Below, piece by piece: positions 50,801-54,647 of a stretch of DNA of 64,000 nucleotides (its first letter is position 1; each line of letters starts with the position of its first letter). The position numbers were made by a program, and so were the translations under genes. The notes beneath the pieces were generated by a model. That model was not told the DNA's origin and did not search any database. It worked only from the letters and a program-made list of their open reading frames with translations. This stretch comes from Manduca sexta (lineage: Eukaryota > Arthropoda > Insecta > Lepidoptera > Sphingidae): contig NC_051139.1 in assembly GCF_014839805.1 (NCBI RefSeq), positions 4,154,001-4,218,000 on the forward strand, given 5' to 3'.

Positions 50801-51487
50801 TAGCTGCGAAACTAGGTTAGCAGTTCAGCATAAGATATTTTAAAAATATTGTCCGGAGAAAATAGCCTGACCCTATTGGTTAAAATTCGATATGGACCAG
50901 AAGTAGTAATTTTCATCAAGAGATGCATATTTTATTTAATGCTAAGGCAAATAAAATAGTATAATTGATAGACAGAAATTCATTGGTAGTCAAAATATCA
51001 AAAGTAAAACATGCCTTTAAAATGTTTACTATAAGTTCGTTATATTTATGATTTTTAAAGCGATCTAACTAGAACTATGAATTGATTAAATGAAAGTTCA
51101 AAGACATTAAATAAAGGTAATTTTATAAAAAATAACGACCTCCATTTAAGATTTATATAATGGCAAAAAATAAAAGTATAAGTAATACAATTAACAAATA
51201 CAAAAATAATCTACAACCAATATACTATAAGGTTTTCTACAAATACAAATTTAGAAACAAAACACTATCATCAAAGCAAATAACTAACAAGCAACCTAAA
51301 CACTACTCAATACGCAACAAATTACCAAAACGGATCGATAGTTTCTAATTTAATGCAAACATACGAAGTTCATAATCTTACCTAACAACTTCATTACTTC
51401 TGCTTGACTGATGAGCACGTTCAGATGGCCTGTTACCAATGGCAACGCCAGGCAGGCCCAAGCGATAACAAGCGTTTTAGATGCCAT
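2692..51487 (-). CDS. drl-like: RYK/Derailed-family WIF-domain receptor pseudokinase, whole gene (13 coding exons)
   Basis: Seen: 13 open segments with GT donors, AG acceptors and matching phases join into 1797 nt (598 residues plus stop). Order: signal peptide (1-20), WIF domain (about 21-157), single transmembrane helix (about 182-204), Ser/Pro/Tyr-rich juxtamembrane part, kinase-like domain (about 327-595). The length matches the roughly 600 residues usual for this family. Diagnostic stretches are AELYYVRDG and VPVPAHIADLEF in the WIF domain and RDLFP.DYHCLGDNENRPVKWM in the activation segment. Family knowledge: RYK/Derailed proteins bind Wnt (Wnt5 in flies) at the cell surface and steer axons and muscles, with weak or no kinase activity. 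Exons sum from: 51382-51487, 29386-29513, 25291-25397, 24108-24238, 15609-15795, 11518-11645, 11025-11140, 5900-6077, 4924-5086, 4485-4628, 3780-3939, 3335-3471, 2692-2803. The paralog (drl, Drl-2 or dnt) is not settled. Confidence 0.95.
2851..3100 (+). repeat. SINE family A, copy 1 (intron 12)
   Basis: A tRNA-like head (TGGTGGCGTAGTTGCATTGG, then a degraded B box) is followed by the family body CAGTCCGGAGTCTA...CTCGCCCCCATCGCACA and a GGCGTGATATG end. Intron 12 is otherwise spacer. Confidence 0.75.
3335..3471 (-). CDS. drl-like: Exon 12: kinase C-lobe, helices F and G
   Basis: Acceptor CAG at 3472-3474, donor GTGAG at 3330-3334. It encodes residues 517-561: WSLGITLWELATLG completes the DVWS.G..LWEL helix-F motif, followed by LDAADVGAFLNGGYR and QPHNCPDEL. 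This equals the RYK order DPFEM..YL.DGYR..QP.NCPDEL, though the DPFEM part is degenerate (LDAADV). Confidence 0.95.
3780..3939 (-). CDS. drl-like: Exon 11: activation segment with DNG in place of DFG
   Basis: Acceptor TAG at 3940-3942, donor GTAAG at 3775-3779. It encodes residues 463-516. VTDNGLARDLFP gives DNG (474-476) where active kinases have DFG; vertebrate RYK has DNA. The DYHCLGDNENRPVKWM block is the family signature, and the segment ends with APE (501-503), which many RYK members have lost to ALE or similar. The acceptor lies 16 bp from a Helitron end. Confidence 0.97.
3956..4237 (+). mobile_element. Short non-autonomous Helitron in intron 10
   Basis: Starts TCTATATATATA, ends CTGTCGGGTCAACTAG and is followed by T, the TC...CTAG(T) pattern of Helitrons. 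The ends resemble short Helitrons I recall from moths. A related decayed internal stretch lies at about 45960-46110. It fills more than half of intron 10 (545 bp); the remainder is plain spacer. Confidence 0.75.
4485..4628 (-). CDS. drl-like: Exon 10: kinase C-lobe with altered catalytic loop (HAD)
   Basis: Acceptor CAG at 4629-4631, donor GTAAG at 4480-4484. It encodes residues 415-462, with LVDLGAQVACGLAYLHVQRL followed by VHADVAARNCV. The catalytic-loop HRD is HAD here (His 454, Ala 455, Asp 456); relatives that I recall have HKD. The Asp and the Asn (about 461) that would bind metal are kept. Confidence 0.95.
4924..5086 (-). CDS. drl-like: Exon 9: kinase N-lobe, alpha-C helix and hinge
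   Basis: Acceptor AAG at 5087-5089, donor GTGAA at 4919-4923. It encodes residues 361-414. The alpha-C region, AASAMQAALLVAEGLRLHGL, keeps the glutamate (about 374) that pairs with the beta-3 lysine. The hinge side reads PLLVYCCPSHSSNLKR. Compared with RYK the loop before the hinge is short and alanine-rich (MAACAEEARK). Confidence 0.93.
5900..6077 (-). CDS. drl-like: Exon 8: kinase N-lobe with glycine loop and beta-3 lysine
   Basis: Acceptor CAG at 6078-6080, donor GTAAG at 5895-5899. It encodes residues 302-360. The glycine loop is VHEGTFGRIYKG: the first Gly of G-x-G-x-x-G is a His (about 333), as in relatives that carry Gln there, while the second and third Gly remain. The beta-3 lysine is in VMVKTV (about 357). 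EGTFGR(I/V)Y(K/R)G is shared with RYK and Derailed. Confidence 0.95.
7005..7380 (-). repeat. Family D repeat, copy 1, split by a nested insertion
   Basis: The family D start (TTACTGCACCTG) is separated from its body (from 7196, TGGTGGTAAGTGGAGTAGG) by a different inverted-repeat element at 7017-7195. The body runs to GGACGGATATAAAA at about 7380. The family is about 220 bp long and its class is unknown to me. Confidence 0.75.
7017..7195. mobile_element. Inverted-repeat element nested in family D copy 1
   Basis: Ends are GGGGCCTTATTCTCTAT and, inverted, GGGCCCTTATTCTGTAT. CTG (or CCTG) is repeated on both sides, which fits a 3-4 bp target duplication inside the older repeat. Confidence 0.7.
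7908..8067. mobile_element. Small inverted-repeat element
   Basis: The left end ACCGCCATTTTAAATACGAT is matched inversely by the right end (ATCGTTTATTTAAAACGGT). No coding content. Confidence 0.55.
8110..8401. mobile_element. Foldback element related to family M
   Basis: Imperfect inverted arms of about 45 bp contain ATATCTAAGCGACAA on the left and TTGTCGCTTAGATAT on the right. The ends resemble family M (GAAAGGC...AAGCGACA). Confidence 0.6.
9589..9900. mobile_element. TIR element with GGGGCCGTTC ends
   Basis: Starts GGGGCCGTTCGAGTATTACG and ends with the inverse (GTAATACTTGAACGGCCCC). The interior has G-rich runs and repeated CGTTAC/GTAACG. A TA flanks the right end and a TA lies one base off at the left end. 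312 bp, no coding. Confidence 0.75.
11025..11140 (-). CDS. drl-like: Exon 7: cytoplasmic juxtamembrane segment, part 2
   Basis: Acceptor CAG at 11141-11143, donor GTAAG at 11020-11024. It encodes residues 263-301, rich in Ser, Arg and Tyr (SRRSPSPYATTHIGEHVYAK, then PESRVSYYAASNLTHVSQ). It ends in phase 0 before the kinase exon. The separating intron 6 is only 377 bp. Confidence 0.88.
11322..11405 (-). repeat. Family D, copy 2, fragment
   Basis: GTACCTGACGGTAAGTGGAG ... GAGAGATGGTTACTCCTCAG only; the rest is absent. It lies in intron 6, 117 bp from exon 6. Confidence 0.6.
11518..11645 (-). CDS. drl-like: Exon 6: cytoplasmic juxtamembrane segment, part 1
   Basis: Acceptor AAG at 11646-11648, donor GTAAG at 11513-11517. 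It encodes residues 221-262 with SYTTAAYGSHQNVLLRLDTLG, then a Pro/Ser/Thr-rich PPSSTGSYATIASLHKFPF. Tyr, Ser and Thr residues are candidate phosphorylation sites. This linker is poorly conserved in the family, so the support is splice phase, open frame and G+C content rather than sequence match. Confidence 0.85.
11646..15608 (-). other. Intron 5 (4.0 kb)
   Basis: Non-coding, strongly AT-rich. Apart from a family M foldback (13715-13868) I recognise nothing. Short open frames at 11950-12180 and 15159-15398 (plus strand) show no domain or codon bias. Confidence 0.75.
13715..13868. mobile_element. Family M foldback, copy 1
   Basis: The left arm ATATCGATGGTTGAAAGGCT through TTAAGCGACATT is matched inversely by the right arm (AATGTCGCTTAAGCCAATTAGCC). 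Copies 2 and 3 share this plan. Confidence 0.7.
15609..15795 (-). CDS. drl-like: Exon 5: extracellular stalk, transmembrane helix and basic stop-transfer
   Basis: Acceptor TAG at 15796-15798, donor GTAAG at 15604-15608. It encodes residues 158-220: a short stalk with an NET sequon (about 166), then an unusually Ala/Gly-rich hydrophobic run (about 182-204, GGVLFAAGGCAAAALALL continuing with five Ala), then YRRGSKARHH as the cytoplasmic basic anchor. Third-position G/C is high compared with the surrounding DNA. The reverse strand also reads open here but only as Ala-rich low complexity. Confidence 0.9.
17647..17895. mobile_element. PIF/Harbinger-type MITE with perfect 54-bp inverted ends
   Basis: Arms 17647-17700 and 17842-17895 are exact inverted copies (starting AGGTTATAGCTTAAGGTCC). 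They are flanked by TAA on both sides (17644-17646, 17896-17898), the 3-bp TWA target of PIF/Harbinger transposons. No coding capacity. Confidence 0.85.
18761..18892 (-). repeat. 3' LTR of the retrotransposon
   Basis: 132 bp with no difference from the 5' LTR over its length, which points to recent insertion because LTRs are identical when an element integrates. It is preceded by the GATAT target copy at 18756-18760. The adjoining 18893-18903 is purine-rich on the element's strand (GTGTGGAGGAG), the expected polypurine tract. Confidence 0.95.
19148..19990 (-). pseudogene. Retrotransposon integrase catalytic core and C-terminus
   Basis: The first core part (LDFLG and the following beta strands) reads in a short stretch up to about 19850, where a run of four G breaks the frame. 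From 19858 the frame is open for 236 codons: IVTDNGPPFTSSEF holds the second catalytic Asp, and HPASNGAAENAVKTLKR the Glu. A chromatin-side domain with PVWYRQFLKGEKWLPGKV follows, and a Ser/Pro-rich tail. No envelope follows. Confidence 0.88.
19991..20689 (-). pseudogene. Retrotransposon RNase H end and integrase zinc domain, shifted frame
   Basis: FVLRTDHKPLVSIFG and ENTADGLSRLP are the end of RNase H. The integrase HHCC zinc domain follows (ILHEPHMG, then MCRECATC). The frame is lost near 20050 next to a run of four C, before the first catalytic aspartate. Confidence 0.88.
20658..21487 (-). pseudogene. Retrotransposon RT core and RNase H, shifted frame
   Basis: Continues RT from the preceding segment: FIYNRLVFGLSSSPGIFQRI, the catalytic FIDDV (variant of YxDD) and LRLKKSKCVF, then the RNase H start VTCDASAVGLGGVLSQ. 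Near 20708 the frame is lost in a T run and RNase H continues in the next segment. The breaks are described but not repaired here. Confidence 0.9.
21482..23236 (-). CDS. Retrotransposon Gag, protease and start of RT (584 codons)
   Basis: Starts at 23236 or at the second Met, 23212. Residues about 1-200 are a retrotransposon Gag domain (SYVDRLEMYFKAND, later LRDQFVCGLK). Two zinc knuckles follow (CKGCGSTSHLYEGC and CSRCKNAGHLRRMC, about 245-290). The aspartic protease active site is MEIDTGTAISC (about 347). From about residue 510 the RT begins (DGIIEPVDCSEWASPLVPV, RVCVDYKTTVNP, YPLPRIDD). The frame stops after LNGSQYF at a short T run, and RT goes on in another frame. One fused frame for Gag and protease is typical of the Mag lineage. 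Confidence 0.92.
   Translation of the reverse strand: MQEIVYRTMSIGKIREFDIQSGTWSSYVDRLEMYFKANDIKDELKLPTMISAMGDEAYELLVNLASPKKPAELTFDGASDLLRQHLQPTPSVLAERYRFRQRRQLPEESIADYVAELKKLARKCEFKEELNGNLRDQFVCGLKGDIMRQRLFAEDGNIDFVSAVRLATSLEAAERDAAAVEAGSGSEVLENAKVHKISAQVTARGQSVRGSGGRHTRPGRGGAVWKGAHKVAVVETQLPNRVNNDSCKGCGSTSHLYEGCRFRYFVCSRCKNAGHLRRMCPKAARGSVRGEYYSDRKFHYGEVDVSDRSSEEVEDASMDLHHLNLRDYKAVSYPISLDGEVINMEIDTGTAISCISKNTYDEHFRHRPIRPYNLCLKFIDGSKIQPLGVIKPLVTHGSITKNLELFIISGGTASLLGRQWLAELRISVPELKTNIVKRRNIITSRNDSSSVFHNKSVKLNNKIEILLDRYKNLFDGSLGKFTGGKATLRVREGAAPVFHRARPLPFALRERVDAEIDAMLRDGIIEPVDCSEWASPLVPVNKSDGALRVCVDYKTTVNPVLLVDRYPLPRIDDVLVVLNGSQYF
23249..23260 (-). other. Primer binding site, serine tRNA type
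   Basis: One base inside the 5' LTR the element reads TGGCGACGAGGA. This is complementary to the 3' end of tRNA-Ser(GCU), CCTCGTCG plus CCA, as I remember it. Mag-type elements are known to use serine tRNA. Confidence 0.75.
23262..23393 (-). repeat. 5' LTR of the retrotransposon
   Basis: 132 bp, identical by eye to the other LTR. On the element's strand it starts TGTAGTGTATAAAATACTCG, giving a TATA-like box near its 5' end, and ends in ACTACA. It is followed by the GATAT target copy at 23394. Confidence 0.95.
23449..23636. mobile_element. Inverted-repeat element, family N, copy 2
   Basis: Starts AGGGTGCGTTGGGGTAAT and ends with the inverse (GGGATTACTCCAACGCATCT). The interior shares ACTGTAACTAA and ATTGTGGTAC with copy 1. 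It lies about 50 bp beyond the LTR retrotransposon. Confidence 0.65.
24108..24238 (-). CDS. drl-like: Exon 4: end of WIF domain
   Basis: Acceptor CAG at 24239-24241, donor GTATG at 24103-24107. It encodes residues 114-157: VRLPCTGAKSAEILVTMQLNIS, then LLFKRNKICLKG. The PCTG cysteine and the later Cys in KICLK fit the conserved cysteine pair of the domain. A second NIS sequon is at about residue 134. The KRNK stretch sits where many relatives have a tetrabasic KRRK. Confidence 0.95.
24580..24758. mobile_element. Inverted-repeat element in intron 3
   Basis: Imperfect arms of about 60 bp: TCCGTCTATGGGTC...TTTTTGCAATTAC on the left, GTAATTGCAAAAA...TCGTAGACGGA on the right. No coding. Confidence 0.65.
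24928..25163 (+). repeat. SINE family A, copy 2
   Basis: CTCGGTGGCGTAGTTGTACT head, CAGCCCGGAGTCTGGAATTT body, AAATGGGTGATAT end. A few bases of the B box (GGTTCGA) are missing after GGTCCTGGG. Confidence 0.8.
25291..25397 (-). CDS. drl-like: Exon 3: WIF domain, middle
   Basis: Acceptor TAG at 25398-25400, donor GTGAG at 25286-25290. It encodes residues 79-113 (LPYVMSID...LPPQVNISEKGFVPTTLQTF) and the first two bases of an Arg codon. The NIS near residue 99 is an N-glycosylation sequon that is also common at this place in relatives. The pattern N-I-S-x-x-G-x-V-P matches RYK-type WIF domains. Confidence 0.93.
25462..25755 (-). repeat. Family C (probable LINE 3' end), copy 1
   Basis: On the minus strand: GTAGATCTCTAATATGTGAG, GGTAGGTACCACCTCAATAT, CAGTGGAGTACCAAACAATA, GCGAACGGCAAGCTCGTC. 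I recall such sequences as 3' ends of lepidopteran non-LTR elements; the assignment is not certain. Confidence 0.65.
25756..25906 (+). repeat. Dispersed repeat ending in a shared 26-bp motif
   Basis: CCCGACGTTTCGAAGACTTG is a stretch I have seen often in lepidopteran repeats. The 3' end TTGCGTAAACATAAGAAATC recurs next to the foldbacks at 58980-59107 and 62755-62863. Confidence 0.55.
26134..26400 (-). repeat. Helitron-like tail, family E, copy 1
   Basis: On the minus strand it ends in CACGCGAGCGAAGCCGCGAAG, a GC hairpin like the 3' end of Helitrons. Confidence 0.5.
26991..27222 (+). repeat. SINE family A, copy 3
   Basis: The head lacks some bases after TGGCGTAGTTT. The B box is intact (GGGTTCGATCCCCGG). 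Body and end (GGATATAAAAGGC) are as in the other copies. Confidence 0.8.
27311..27547 (-). repeat. Family D, copy 3
   Basis: GCTAAGTGGAGTAAGGTTCA, ATTATGCCGGCCTGTTTGAA, GTCGGAACGCGACACATTTA and a GGGCGGATACAAG end. Confidence 0.7.
27595..27778 (+). repeat. Helitron-like tail, family E, copy 2
   Basis: GGACGCGCTAATCTTGGGAA ... GGCAAAGCCGCGAGCAGAAGTTAGT. The hairpin and end are slightly decayed relative to CTAGT. Confidence 0.5.
28986..29210 (+). repeat. SINE family A, copy 4
   Basis: CTTTGGTAGCGTAGTTTTATT head with GGTTCGAATCCCGGGTCGGG B box. The stretch CAGTATCAGCCCGGAGT is deleted from the body. It lies close to exon 2. Confidence 0.8.
29386..29513 (-). CDS. drl-like: Exon 2: WIF domain core
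   Basis: Acceptor TAG at 29514-29516, donor GTAAG at 29381-29385. It encodes residues 36-78, LDAELYYVRDG... to ...LEFMWQALGKRP, the most conserved part of the RYK/Derailed WIF domain (secreted Wnt-binding fold, extracellular). It ends in phase 0 and joins to exon 3. A methionine seen a few codons upstream lies in the intron, not in the exon. Confidence 0.95.
30471..30860. repeat. Family C, copy 2, two fragments facing each other
   Basis: 30471-30632 is a plus-strand 3' part (GAGACTTAACATCTCATGTC ... GACCGGCAAGCTCATCTCG). 30637-30860 is a related piece on the minus strand (TTTGAAGGACTTTGTAGCCA). Confidence 0.6.
31991..32140. mobile_element. Family M foldback, copy 2
   Basis: Starts ATATCGACGGTTTAAAGGCT and ends CAATCAGCCTTTTAATCAT. 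It is more decayed than copies 1 and 3. Confidence 0.6.
32815..33011 (-). repeat. SINE family A, copy 5
   Basis: Minus-strand copy: TTATGGTGGCGTAGTTGTATT head, GTTCAAATCCCGGGTCGGGC B box, CTTCGGGGATATAGGCGTGAT end. Confidence 0.78.
33729..33969 (+). repeat. SINE family A, copy 6
   Basis: CTGCTTTGGTGGCGAAGTTG head, GGGTTCGATCCCCGGGCAGG B box, CAGTATCAGCCCGAAATCTA body, GATAAAAGGCGTGAG end. Confidence 0.8.
34479..34802. repeat. Family D, rearranged cluster (copies 4 and 8) around a palindrome
   Basis: 34479-34535 is the plus-strand start (GGTGGTAGGATGTATTGTAT). 34541-34645 is the minus orientation (ATTATGCCGGCCTGTTGGGA ... GCTATCCGG). An imperfect palindrome centred near 34672 follows, then a decayed minus copy at 34720-34802. 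Confidence 0.65.
35065..35110. repeat. Perfect 21-bp palindrome
   Basis: Arms 35065-35085 and 35090-35110 (TTCATAAAATTCTTAAGACC plus A, and its exact inverse) surround a 4-base loop. Confidence 0.9.
35215..35670 (-). repeat. SINE family B, two decayed minus-strand copies in tandem
   Basis: One copy at about 35215-35495 ends in GGCAATGTCCTAGTTGGGAG. A second, lacking its 5' head, is at about 35500-35670 (recognised by CACTAAGGCAGTGTGGTGGA and GTAATGTGAAGTCTG). Both are old. Confidence 0.65.
38405..38957 (+). repeat. Helitron-like repeat, family E, copy 3 (longest)
   Basis: Two related modules: GAACGCGCTAATCTCAAGAA at about 38457, and GAACGCGATAAACTCAAAAA at about 38745 through GCAGGCGAAGCCGCGAGCAAAAC. 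A run of about 20 T lies near 38800. Confidence 0.55.
39778..39996 (-). repeat. Family D, copy 5
   Basis: Near full length: CACCGGATGGTAAGTGGTGT, CTGATCCCGGAACGCGACAC, ACTATGGCGGGTTTTAACAC, then ATATATCCTACCGTCAGCAA. Confidence 0.72.
41786..41975 (-). repeat. Helitron-like tail, family E, copy 4
   Basis: Minus-strand GCGCTAATCTCAGGAACTAC followed by ATAAAAATGGACTTTTATCC. The hairpin is decayed (CACGCAGTCGGAGCCG). Confidence 0.45.
42443..42757 (+). repeat. SINE family B, copy 1
   Basis: The tRNA-like head GCGATGATAGCTTAGTTGGT is followed by ACGAATGTCTGCAGGTTCAA, GTGAGGAAACCTGCA, GGCCAGCGTGGTGGACTAAG and a TATAATACAGAGCTGATATT end. The family is about 320 bp and is common in this window. Confidence 0.8.
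43355..43520 (+). promoter_or_regulatory. CpG-rich island inside intron 1, possible alternative first exon
   Basis: GCGGAGCGCGGCAGCGGGTC through CACACGACGCGCACGCCACG stands out from AT-rich surroundings. On the plus strand it ends with a good donor, GGCC|GTAAGTG (43495). No coding frame. It may be a promoter or non-coding exon on either strand. Confidence 0.4.
44992..45211 (+). repeat. Family D, copy 6
   Basis: CAGTGGTAGGATATATTTTA, ATATCCGCCCGTATAGCGAC, AACAGGCCGGCATAATTGTG, CCACTTACCACCAGATGCAA: complete, about 220 bp. Confidence 0.75.
46714..47025 (+). repeat. Family C, copy 3
   Basis: Nearly complete: CATATGTGAGAGTCGGCCTG, TGCCGCCAAGCAGCAGTGTG, TAATTCAAGGTGTTGGATGG, GCGAACGGCAAGCTCGTCGC and an A-rich tail. 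It is followed at once by a Helitron-like tail. Confidence 0.75.
47030..47212 (+). repeat. Helitron-like tail, family E, copy 5
   Basis: TTTGAACGCGTTAATCACAG ... TTTTTCACGCGGGTGGAATC and an end in AGCTAGTAA. It directly follows family C copy 3. Confidence 0.5.
47500..47784 (+). repeat. SINE family B, copy 2
   Basis: GGGGATAGCCTAGTTGGGGA head, GACCAGCGTGGTGGACTGAG and ACAGGGCTGATAT end. About 30 bp are missing around the GTGAGGAAACC region. Confidence 0.75.
48913..49257 (+). promoter_or_regulatory. CRE palindrome, initiator-like repeat and small open frame
   Basis: GTGACGTCAC (48913-48922) is a CREB/ATF-type palindrome, followed by CTCAGTCAGTC (48931), which contains initiator matches. A 65-codon frame (48991-49188, MVKFVFRPCVRNKLLRGG...) and an AATAAA (about 49252) follow. 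I recognise no protein family; a single-exon RNA or a transposon start is possible. Confidence 0.3.
49938..50160 (+). repeat. Family C, copy 4, internally deleted
   Basis: Begins CTGGTGGTAGGTCTCTCATA and jumps from GTGTGTAGT directly to GGCGAGCGCAGTGGAATACC, missing about 95 bp present in copy 3. Confidence 0.7.
51382..51487 (-). CDS. drl-like: Exon 1: start codon, signal peptide and first WIF residues
   Basis: Encodes residues 1-35 plus one base. MASKTLVIAWACLALPLVTG is a classic short signal peptide (one Lys, hydrophobic core, small residues before the cut), followed by HLNVLISQAEVMKLL. The latter matches the start of the WIF domain in this family (HLNV...EVM.LLG), so the ATG at 51487 is well placed. 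The donor after TTAG is GTAAG (51377-51381). The split glycine codon joins in phase to exon 2, nearly 22 kb away. Confidence 0.9.
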
Positions 51488-51990
51488 TTGGAATACACTT
51501 CACTTTACAGTCATTTCAGTTTCACTTTTGTGTACATTTTACCACCGTCCCGAAGCGATGAACATTAAAATTTACGTCGTATCCATTATTGTTTATTACC
51601 GGACGATTTACATCTCTGTAAATGTAAATTAGAATGTTACGTTCGAAATTCAAATAAAAAATACTTTTAAAATTTAAACTGCCAGTGTTTACATGTTACG
51701 ACTGCATATTTTTAAAAAGAAATGCAAAGACGCAATCCCAGTTCAGTTTTAGTCGTAAAATAAAAGTGCCGTAAACAGCTACCGAACTTTCAAATCGTCG
51801 CAATAATACGAATTCGGAAATCGCCGATCCGGAAACGGTTTCCCAAACGTTACAAAGCGGAACACGCGTCAGACGGCCGCGCCACCGCGCCGCACTGCCG
51901 TTCAGAAACGCTCGCCGAGCCAACAAGTTAGTTACTGACATGCGCACTTGCTACAACCCTCTCGCAATTTGGACTTGTACATTTTATCCA
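51488..51990 (-). promoter_or_regulatory. 5' UTR and candidate core promoter of the receptor gene
   Basis: The DNA just upstream of the ATG includes a G+C- and CpG-rich patch (about 51825-51925), unusual here. On the minus strand an initiator-like TCAGT lies at 51934-51938, which would give a leader of about 450 nt. An open frame from 51947 to 51696 overlaps this leader and resembles no protein I know. The start site could equally lie further upstream in an unrecognised non-coding exon. Confidence 0.4.
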
Positions 51991-52338
51991 TTGAACATTT
52001 TATGTGTAGATCGACACCCAATCGTGGACAGAAACGGTAATGTATTGCGAACGGTGAGCGTTGTAGTCAAAATGTATTTAAATTTTAAAGGCTTTTATTG
52101 GGATGGAGTCGTGTTTTAAAGGGAATTAATTGAGTTTGTCTCAAGGGAGAAGAGTTTCCGTTTTGCATTAGGCCCGTTCGGAGAGCACTAATGAAATTAC
52201 AAGGTCTTTTATGGAGTGCCCGAGTGAAGTTCGACGGGTAATGATTTTATCCTCAGACCAGGTAATGGATATTACGTAAAGCATACACGAGTACATTGTT
52301 TCATATTTTGCATAAATCTAATAAAAGGCGGCGGCAAG

Positions 52339-52665
52339 CGGCGATAGCCTAGTTGGGTGTGGAACGGATTGCCGAGACGAATGTCCGCAGGTTCAAATCC
52401 CCAAGGGCACACACCTCTGACTTTTTTAAAAAATCATGTGTGTATTCTTTGTGAATTTATTGTTCGCTTTAACGGTGAAGGATAACATCGTGAGGAAACC
52501 TGCACATCTGAGAAGTTCTCTATAGGAATTTCGAAGGTGTGTGAAGTCTACCAATCCGCACTAGGCCAGCGTGGTGGACTAAGGCCTTATCCCTCTCAGT
52601 AGTAGAGGAGGCCCGTGCTCAGCAGTGGGCAAGTATATAATACAGGGCTGATATTATTATTATTT
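52339..52665 (+). repeat. SINE family B, copy 3 (best copy)
   Basis: GGCGATAGCCTAGTTGGGTG head, B box GCAGGTTCAAATCCCC, GTGAGGAAACCTGCACATCT, GGCCAGCGTGGTGGACTAAG, then ATACAGGGCTGATATTATTA and a short ATT-rich tail. Confidence 0.85.
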
Positions 52666-53047
52666 ATTATAATAAAAAGTATATTTACTCTGAGAATTAG
52701 TGAAAAGTGGGAGACCTGCTTTAATTTGAGATTTGTGAAAAGAGAGAGACACACCAGTCACCTGTTTTAATTTGACATGCAACCTGCTCTAACAGGTATA
52801 CAGTACACAATATTGTAAACCACACAGATAGTAAGAAAAGATTTTTAAAAAATCTAGATATGTGACATAAGTAAACTGCAACGACAATAATTTCAATAAT
52901 AAATAATGTGACGTCAATCTGTACTCGATTAAATAATTAATAAATAGTTTACCGATTTCTATAAAATCATGGATTTTGATATGGGGCAAAACTTTAATCA
53001 CTGACGTGTTATTTTCCATATTATGTACCATCACTAAATCGAGCACT

Positions 53048-53345
53048 TTTTTTTTAGTTGCTTTGAATGACGGGACGAGTTTGCCGTTCGCCTGATGGTA
53101 AACGATACGACCGCCCATAAACAGTAGAAACACCATCCAACACCTTGAATTACAAAGTATTGTTTGGTATTCCACTGCGTTCGCCATCCTGAGACATGAG
53201 ATGTTAAATCTCATATATCCAGTAGTTACACTGGCTACAATGTCCTTCAAACCGGAACACAATTAAATACACACTGCTGCTGGCGGCAGAAATAGCAGTG
53301 GTACCTACCCAAGCGGACTCTCACATATGAGAGACCTGCCTAGTA
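53048..53345 (-). repeat. Family C, copy 5
   Basis: Nearly complete minus-strand copy, A-rich 3' end at 53048. A 157-codon open frame across it (52789-53262) is a by-product. Confidence 0.75.
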
Positions 53346-53681
53346 CGGAATATATTTACCGTAGTTTTACGCTAAAACTTTTCCGAGAAGTGAATCTAAT
53401 ACATCAAATAGCAAGTTCTCTCGTAGCATGTTTTTAGAGATTAGCTGGTTGAGAATGTATAAGTAATAGGTCTGCACGCCGCTCCGTGGCACTGATGGAT
53501 TGCTATAGTTAATAAGGAAGTTTATTAAACAAAGAAATAACTGAAAAACAGTGTGTGGGAGAGTGGAGTAATTAAAATAAGAGTGCTTACTTAATGTGTA
53601 ATGGAGATCCTATTCCGAGCTGGCTTTTTTTAATGTATTTAACGTGAATTGCTTTTTAATTTTAAGTCAGTAGTTATAATG

Positions 53682-54003
53682 ATAATATCAGCCCTGTATT
53701 ATATACTTGCCCACTGCTGAGAACGGTCCTCCTCTACTACTGAGAGGGATTAGGCCTTAGTCCACCACGCTGGCCTAGTGCGGATTGGTAGACTTCACAC
53801 ACCTTCGAAATTCATATAGAAAACTTCTCAGATGTGCAGGTTTCCTCACGATGGTTTCCTTCACCGTTAAAGCGGACGATAAATTCACAAAGAATAAACA
53901 CACGATTTTTTTTAGAAAAGTCAGAGGTGTGTGCCCTTGCGTATTGAACCTGCGGGCATTCGTCTTGGCAGTCCGTTCCACACCCAACTAGGCTATCGCC
54001 GCT
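53682..54003 (-). repeat. SINE family B, copy 4
   Basis: Full-length minus-strand copy from the ATT-rich tail (53682) to GGCGATAGCCTAGTTGGGTG (ends 54002). Two short open frames over it are chance. Confidence 0.85.
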
Positions 54004-54647
54004 TTTGTAAGTTATATAAGTAACTCTTTTAATTAATTTATTATTGTCATATACCTTGACCTCTCTGAGTGTTACTATATCCGCCTGCGTGATTAATAAA
54101 TTATGTTATTTTATCAACATCACCACTTGGTAAAACTATATACAGTTCCTTATCATAATTACTGATTATTTGACACACTATACAGTTTGTTACCACAATT
54201 TCTCAACTTTATGAGACTTAACATCTAATGTCTCGAAGATCAACGATATTATACGAGGATATGTAATTCATAATTTATTTATTTGTTTAGGACAGCCAGT
54301 AGTTGTTACAATGTTGCTTACACTAAATAAAAGAAAAACAATATTATAAAATATAAGAGTAACACCTTCTTAAGGCAGTCACAACATGCACTATTTGTAA
54401 AAAAAAAGGGATCTTGAAAATAAAAGTATTTAACGGATTTTTTCGCGGTTTTTATATTATTACTTTCTCTTGACGTTATAAATAATCATTCAAAAATCAT
54501 TATAAAAAAGGAATCATTTGCAAAATGATACACATACACACTAATCAAAATAAAACTAAAGACACATGCAACTTACAAGTGCTTACTATATAATTGGGTG
54601 ATGTTACTGTTTATGTTGAGAATTATTATCAGGCAATTCTTAACTCA

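Larger units (their letters stand above)
29514..51381 (-). other. Intron 1 (21.9 kb), repeat-filled
   Basis: No coding exon was found in either strand. It holds copies of SINE families A and B, LINE-tail family C, family D, Helitron-like tails (E), a foldback of family M, two strong palindromes, a CpG-rich island (43355-43520) and a CRE/initiator patch (48913-48940), each listed separately. The stretches between them are AT-rich without recognisable content. Large first introns often carry enhancers in developmental genes, but nothing specific is visible. Confidence 0.85.

Noticed and set aside
52789..53262. 157-codon minus-strand frame
   Set aside because: Most of it is repeat family C (copy 5) read in a chance frame; no domain is visible.
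52339..54003. Possible CRISPR-like or tandem array
   Set aside because: The repeats are dispersed ~320-bp SINEs on both strands, not short repeats with regular spacers.
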